From an uncultured Oscillospiraceae bacterium (lineage in GTDB: Bacteria; Bacillota; Clostridia; Oscillospirales; Acutalibacteraceae), in the NCBI GenBank assembly GCA_900546735.1, contig URDW01000081.1:1-9290 (forward strand): a stretch of DNA of 9,290 nt, read 5' to 3'. A program made the translations under genes and the position numbers. Under the pieces are notes generated by a model. The model saw nothing but the letters and a program-made list of their open reading frames with translations. It searched no databases and was not told the origin of the DNA. Numbering within the stretch: position 1 is the stretch's first letter; each line of letters starts with the position of its first letter. This document shows, in pieces, positions 5,213 through 9,290 of this stretch.

Positions 5213-8200
5213 ATGCAGCAAGTTTATATAACAGACGCGCAGCAAACACCTTATATAACAAAAAGCGGCTTTCAAAAAGTCGTTCTTTGCCTGAAAAGCC
5301 GGTGCGCCGGATTGGATCTTTGGGGAAAGATCACTTTGGAAAACGCACAGCCCTGCACGGTATACATCGGCAAGCTCCCGCTGGGGGCTTCTAAAAAAAC
5401 CATTTCTGTCCGGGACACAAACAAAATCTTAAACCCGGGTGAAACATGTACGCTGAGAATAGAGCTGTATAAAAACCAGTATTGTTCGGGCAAATGTCTT
5501 TGCGTGTATGAAAATACAAACTGGCAGCGGAGCCGCCACTGGGAATTTTACTGGTCGCAGTCCATGCACACGGACCTTGGCTATACAGATTATCCCGAAA
5601 CACTTCGTCCGCTTTATACAAGCTTTCTTGAAGACGTAAAAAAATATATTATCCGTTCCTATAACCGTGTGGAGGACAAACAAAAATATAAATATGCAGT
5701 CGAATCTGCCTGGATGTTCAGCGAAGGTTATGCGAAAGAAAAGGACGCGGACGCGATCGGGGCGTTTGTGGATCTGGTAAAAAAAGGGGACATTATGGTG
5801 GCTGCCGGCCGCTTTAATAACGCCATGGAAAATTGCGGCACAGAAGAACTCGCCAGATCGCCCTACCTTACCAACCGGTATTTAAAAGACCGTTATGGTC
5901 TGCCGCCCGGCAATACTATAAGAATGTTCGACAATCCGGCCATTTCCAAAAGCTATGTAGATGTTTTAAATTCGGCCGGTATAAAATATGCTATCCATTC
6001 CATGAACCCGGACCGGTCGCCGTACCATAAGGTGCGCCAGTACGACCTGTTTTATATGACCGGTTTTCAAAACGGCAATAAGCTTCTGGTGTTCAACGGC
6101 AAAACCTATGGGGATAATTACGGCTTCGGCGGAAGCTATGCGGATAACCGCGGCAGTGCGGACCTTGCCGAGCAAAATATATTGAAACTGATCGGCACAC
6201 TGGAAAGCAGAACCGGCCGGCGCGCATATCCGTACGACAAATTCCCGATGCCGCTGGTTCCGTTCGGCGACAATAAACCGCCGCTGGAAAAACAGATCAG
6301 CGTGGTAAACCGGTTGAATGAAAAATGGGCGTCCCAGGGCTACGCCTATCCCAGGATCATTTCTGCATTTCCCGAAAAGTTTTTTGAGGACGTTGAACGG
6401 GAATATGACGCCCTGATCCCGGTGGAAACCGGTACAGAGGAAAACTGGTGGAACGACGGCTGGGGAACAACGGCCTATGAATCCGGTATCAATAAAAGAA
6501 ACGGCACGCTGGTGCCCATGGCCGAAACCATGGCCAGCGTCGCCTCGTTTTGCTATGGCGCGCCGTATCCGGCAGATGACCTGCGCGATGCACTGGAGCG
6601 GGCATCAGTCTATAACGAACACACCTGGGGCTATAATGCGTATAGAAAATGCGACGCCTATTATCAGCAAAATGAGTGGAAACGCACAAATGCTCTGGGC
6701 GCAAATGCCCTGGCCGAAAAAACGGTAAAAAATACGCTGCAGGTTTTGGCGGATAACGCTGCAAAGCAGGGCAGCATATATGTTTATAACGCTTTAAGCT
6801 GGTGCAGAACAGATGTTGTGACGGTACAGCTCGATGAAAGCTTTCCCAAAACGTTTGCTTTGCTCAGCGGCGGGGAAAGCCTGCCGTATGAACTGGACGG
6901 CGACCGGCTGACTTTTGTTGCTAAAAATGTTCCGGCCCTTGGCTACAAGCTTTTTTCCGTTGTGCCCGCTGCGGAAAAACCCGTGTTTGCTTCCAAAACA
7001 AAGTGCTGCGGCTATTGCGTGGAAACTCCGTTTTTTAAACTGGTCATGCGCGGGGACGGGACTGTAAAAAGCATTAAAGACAAGCAAAACGGCAACCGCG
7101 AAGTGGTGGACGACGCGGCAGAGGTGAAATGGAACCAGTATCAGTATTACGATGATTTTGCGATCCCGTTCCGCAACATGGGCGTTAAATTCTCCCCCTG
7201 GAAATGGAATCTGTACCGGCCGTCAGAAAAGCATACAAAAGTCCGGGTGGTGCCTACGGCTCTCGGTGCGCAGATCCATGTGCAAACCGGCACTTTCCGC
7301 GCCGGCAGCATTTGCCAGACGATAACGCTTTATGATGATATTGCGCGCGTGGACATCACGAACAAGGTGCTCAAGTCTGCGCTGCCGCAGCTGATATGTA
7401 AGGAAGAGGCGTTTTATACATTTCCTTTCCGTGCGCACCGGGATTACGAGATCCGCTACGACCTGCCGATCGGCAATGTCGCCGAAGGCGACCAGGTCTA
7501 CGGCACATCCAGGGACTGGTATACGGCGAACAAATGGGTCAATGTTTATGATAAAACAGACGACTACAGCATGACGCTGGCGCTTGTCAATACGTCGCTT
7601 TTGCAGTTCGGGCAGCGCCGCACCGGCCAATGGTCGTTTGACTATACCTCTGAAAAACCGTACATATTCAGTTATGTCATGAACAACATGTGGCAAACGA
7701 ATTTTCAGGGCGACCAGCCCGGTACGGCGGATTTTTCGTATTCTTTGTTTACGGGCAAGGGAAAATCCATTGGAAAAATCAGTCGGGCGGCATGGGAGAG
7801 GAGCGCGCCGCTGCAGGCTGTTGCGGTCACAGATACGGCCGGTCATTCCCATGAACCGTGCGCCGAAAAGTCGTACATCACGGTCAGCCAGCCGAACGTT
7901 ATCCTTTCTTCCATGAAACCGGCCGAAGCGAACGGCGAGGGTATGGTCGTTCGTTTCTGTGAAATTGCCGGGCAGGATACGCAGGATATAATCGTGCATT
8001 TTTGTGAGAAAATCGCATCCTATATGCAAACCGATATTATCGAAAACAACATTGGCCAGGAAATACAAAAGGATACGCTGCAGTTTTCTTTAAAGCCTTA
8101 TGAGATAAAGACTTTTCGCATCCTAACAAAGCGGGCTGCTGCAAAGCCCGGCGGCGTGCAGGCGGTTTGTACCCAGGTGCCGGTGCCAAGAAGCGCGCAT

Positions 8201-8824
8201 TACCAGAAAGCGCGCGTGGCGGAGCTGACCGGCGGCAGAAAAGTACGCCAGGGCGTGGTCGTGTCGTGGGAGAAAGCGGAAAACGCTTTGTTTTATGAGG
8301 TGTTTCGTATCAAAGACGGGCAAAGGTATTTTGTCGGTTCTACAAAGCATACCTGCCTGTTTGACAGCCAGGTCACAAAAGCTATCTGCCCCCAATACCG
8401 GTACTGTGTCCGCAGTGTGGGCGCCGGTCAGAAAAGCGGCTTCTCCGAAAGTGTTGCGCCCGGTATAGGTGCGGTGCAGAATGCACAGCTTTTTGAAAAG
8501 CCTGTGCTGCATGCCGCGGTGCGTGAGAAGAGCCGGATCGATCTGTACTGGACGCCTGTCCACGGCATTGTACCCATAAGCCACTACGAGGTTTTTCGCA
8601 ATGGTGTGCCGCTGGGCAAGACCACGGACGATTATATAACCTCCTGGCGTGACGGTGGTGTGCAGTACGGCGGTGAGTATGTATACAGTGTTGCTGCAGT
8701 GGATGTTTTGGGTAATCGTCTGTGCAGCGACGACGTAAAGGTGGCGCATAACGACAGCATTTTTGCCGCTCAGGATTCGCCGCTTGCCAAAAAGTCCAGA
8801 CGCAGATTTTTGAATTTTATTTAA
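5213..8824 (+). CDS. GH38-like alpha-mannosidase-type glycoside hydrolase with two C-terminal FN3-like modules
   Basis: A complete 1203-residue enzyme. Residues 1-110 look like a beta-rich lead domain. The catalytic part (about 112-530) carries MHTDLGYTD with H119 and D121, RMFDNPAISK with D240, and YNEHTWG with H470. Their order and spacing match the zinc ligands and nucleophile of GH38 retaining alpha-mannosidases (H90, D92, D204, H471 in Drosophila Golgi mannosidase II). The middle and C-terminal beta domains follow, with PALGYKLFSV (574-583) and ETPFFKLVMRGDGTVKSIKD (604-623), as in GH38 C-terminal regions. Two fibronectin III-like repeats close the protein (about 990-1083 and 1096-1178; the second has HYEVFRNGVPLGKTT), then a basic tail. 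No signal peptide, membrane segment or sorting motif is visible, so it probably acts in the cytosol on imported glycans. The motifs diverge from classical GH38 enzymes, so mannose specificity is not assured. It is followed after 15 bases by a GntR regulator. Confidence 0.85.
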   Translation: MQQVYITDAQQTPYITKSGFQKVVLCLKSRCAGLDLWGKITLENAQPCTVYIGKLPLGASKKTISVRDTNKILNPGETCTLRIELYKNQYCSGKCLCVYENTNWQRSRHWEFYWSQSMHTDLGYTDYPETLRPLYTSFLEDVKKYIIRSYNRVEDKQKYKYAVESAWMFSEGYAKEKDADAIGAFVDLVKKGDIMVAAGRFNNAMENCGTEELARSPYLTNRYLKDRYGLPPGNTIRMFDNPAISKSYVDVLNSAGIKYAIHSMNPDRSPYHKVRQYDLFYMTGFQNGNKLLVFNGKTYGDNYGFGGSYADNRGSADLAEQNILKLIGTLESRTGRRAYPYDKFPMPLVPFGDNKPPLEKQISVVNRLNEKWASQGYAYPRIISAFPEKFFEDVEREYDALIPVETGTEENWWNDGWGTTAYESGINKRNGTLVPMAETMASVASFCYGAPYPADDLRDALERASVYNEHTWGYNAYRKCDAYYQQNEWKRTNALGANALAEKTVKNTLQVLADNAAKQGSIYVYNALSWCRTDVVTVQLDESFPKTFALLSGGESLPYELDGDRLTFVAKNVPALGYKLFSVVPAAEKPVFASKTKCCGYCVETPFFKLVMRGDGTVKSIKDKQNGNREVVDDAAEVKWNQYQYYDDFAIPFRNMGVKFSPWKWNLYRPSEKHTKVRVVPTALGAQIHVQTGTFRAGSICQTITLYDDIARVDITNKVLKSALPQLICKEEAFYTFPFRAHRDYEIRYDLPIGNVAEGDQVYGTSRDWYTANKWVNVYDKTDDYSMTLALVNTSLLQFGQRRTGQWSFDYTSEKPYIFSYVMNNMWQTNFQGDQPGTADFSYSLFTGKGKSIGKISRAAWERSAPLQAVAVTDTAGHSHEPCAEKSYITVSQPNVILSSMKPAEANGEGMVVRFCEIAGQDTQDIIVHFCEKIASYMQTDIIENNIGQEIQKDTLQFSLKPYEIKTFRILTKRAAAKPGGVQAVCTQVPVPRSAHYQKARVAELTGGRKVRQGVVVSWEKAENALFYEVFRIKDGQRYFVGSTKHTCLFDSQVTKAICPQYRYCVRSVGAGQKSGFSESVAPGIGAVQNAQLFEKPVLHAAVREKSRIDLYWTPVHGIVPISHYEVFRNGVPLGKTTDDYITSWRDGGVQYGGEYVYSVAAVDVLGNRLCSDDVKVAHNDSIFAAQDSPLAKKSRRRFLNFI

Positions 8825-8830
8825 AGGCGG
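8823..8830 (+). promoter_or_regulatory. Ribosome binding site of the GntR-type gene
   Basis: AAAGGCGG begins within the stop codon of the GH38-like gene and lies 9 bases before the ATG at 8840. The arrangement implies one transcript and supports the start. Confidence 0.65.
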
Positions 8831-8839
8831 TTTATACTT

Positions 8840-9243
8840 ATGGAAAAATCCGTCCCTCTTTGGCTGGAGATCAGCCGGAAAATTGAAAAAGACATTGAAA
8901 ACGGAACGTTTGCCGTCGGCGATATGCTGCCGAACGAATATCAGCTTTGCGAGATTTATTCGGTCAGCCGAATCACCATACGCGGTGCTTTGGCCAGGCT
9001 CAGTGATTTGGGTAAAATCAAAAGGGTAAAGGGCAAGGGCACCATCGTTACGCAGGAAAGGATAAAAGAGCCGCTGATTAAAATTTCCGGCTTTACCGAT
9101 GAAATGCGGGAAAAGGGCATAGTACCCTCCACAAGCTATGCGCATATGGAACGAAAAAAGGTTTCGGGTTATATTGCCGAACTGTTCGGGCAAAGCAGAT
9201 CTACCTATTTTGCCGTGCTGGAAAGGGTCAGGTGTATAAATGG
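8840..9243 (+). CDS. GntR/HutC-family transcriptional regulator (3' truncated by adapter at contig end)
   Basis: About 134 genuine residues are visible. Residues 1-72 are a typical GntR winged helix-turn-helix: PLWLEISRKIEKDIENGTF, then VGDMLPNEYQLCEIYSVSRITIRGALARL (recognition helix about 42-54) and the wing KIKRVKGKGTIV. From about residue 77, KEPLIKISGFTDEMREKGIVPST begins the UTRA effector domain of the HutC subfamily, which usually binds a sugar phosphate or similar small molecule. The start of the gene 15 bases after the glycosidase, without its own promoter, suggests control of this sugar-use operon and itself; the palindrome at 5176-5187 is a candidate operator. The reading frame stays open past 9243 to the end of the window, but the encoded residues CLLYTSDAADDLIGV are adapter translation, not protein. 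About 100 residues of UTRA are missing. Confidence 0.9.
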
Positions 9244-9290
9244 CTGTCTCTTATACACATCTGACGCTGCCGACGACTTAATAGGTGTAG
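9244..9290. other. Illumina Nextera (Tn5) adapter contamination
   Basis: CTGTCTCTTATACACATCT (9244-9262) is the reverse complement of the 19-bp Tn5 mosaic end used in Nextera libraries. GACGCTGCCGACGA (9263-9276) continues it as the Nextera read-1 adapter. CTTAATAG (9277-9284) is index-sized and, from memory, is the reverse complement of i5 index S518. GTGTAG (9285-9290) begins the reverse complement of the P5 oligonucleotide. These 47 bases are a library artefact, not organismal DNA. Confidence 0.97.

Noticed and set aside
7223..8068. A 281-codon open frame on the - strand inside the GH38-like gene
   Set aside because: It is Arg-rich and low in recognisable structure, typical of an antisense shadow of a coding frame.
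8123..9193. A 356-codon open frame on the - strand across the glycosidase end and GntR gene
   Set aside because: It lies antisense to two well-supported proteins (FN3-like tail and GntR DNA-binding domain), its translation shows no known domain, and no promoter or ribosome site fits.
1..9243. CRISPR arrays, tRNA or rRNA genes, prophage or defence cassettes
   Set aside because: No regularly spaced repeats, cloverleaf-like segments, rRNA-like stretches, or phage or nuclease-defence genes were seen apart from the NYN domain already described.
9244..9262. Tn5 mosaic end read as a natural transposon end
   Set aside because: It is followed directly by Nextera adapter, index and P5 sequence, so it comes from library preparation.

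Overview
The window looks like one assembled contig from an anaerobic, low-to-mid GC Firmicute, most likely a gut-type Clostridium or Oscillospirales relative. The basis is strong GGAGG-type ribosome binding sites, sigma-A-like promoters with extended -10 elements, a two-[4Fe-4S] aldo/keto reductase, and an EF-G-like/YacP-NYN fusion protein of the kind seen in such genomes. The species cannot be named from sequence alone. The last 47 bases (9244-9290) are not genomic: they match the Tn5 mosaic end and Nextera read-1 adapter, followed by an index-sized 8-mer and the start of P5. Real sequence therefore ends at about 9243.

Layout. On the + strand, 2-541 is the C-terminal part of a ferredoxin-type aldo/keto reductase, followed 32 bases later by a RimJ/RimL-like GNAT N-acetyltransferase (574-1179). 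A clear terminator hairpin (1258-1297) lies between this pair and the convergent gene on the - strand. That gene (3935 to 1353) encodes an 860-residue ribosome-directed GTPase of the Tet(M)/EF-G type, with a complete YacP/Rae1-like NYN endoribonuclease domain at its C-terminus. It has its own near-consensus promoter (TTTACA, 17 bp, TGC-TATAAT). Upstream on the same strand is a small, AT-richer GT-A glycosyltransferase (4926 to 4060) with its own TTGACA promoter.

A divergent, AT-rich control region (4927-5212) separates the glycosyltransferase from a + strand operon. The operon encodes a 1203-residue GH38-like alpha-mannosidase-type enzyme with two C-terminal fibronectin III-like modules and no signal peptide (5213-8824). 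Fifteen bases later comes a GntR/HutC-family regulator (from 8840, cut off by the contig end). The control region carries repeated ATGTTAT/ATAACAT half-sites, including the perfect palindrome ATGTTATAACAT just after the glycosidase promoter and a 13-bp inverted repeat upstream. This suggests a locally regulated intracellular glycan-degradation unit whose operator may be bound by the GntR protein.

The most notable biology is the fusion of an A-site-entering GTPase to an A-site mRNA endonuclease. The tip loop that removes tetracycline in Tet(M) is not conserved here, so the protein reads more like a translation-linked mRNA cleavage factor than an antibiotic resistance gene.
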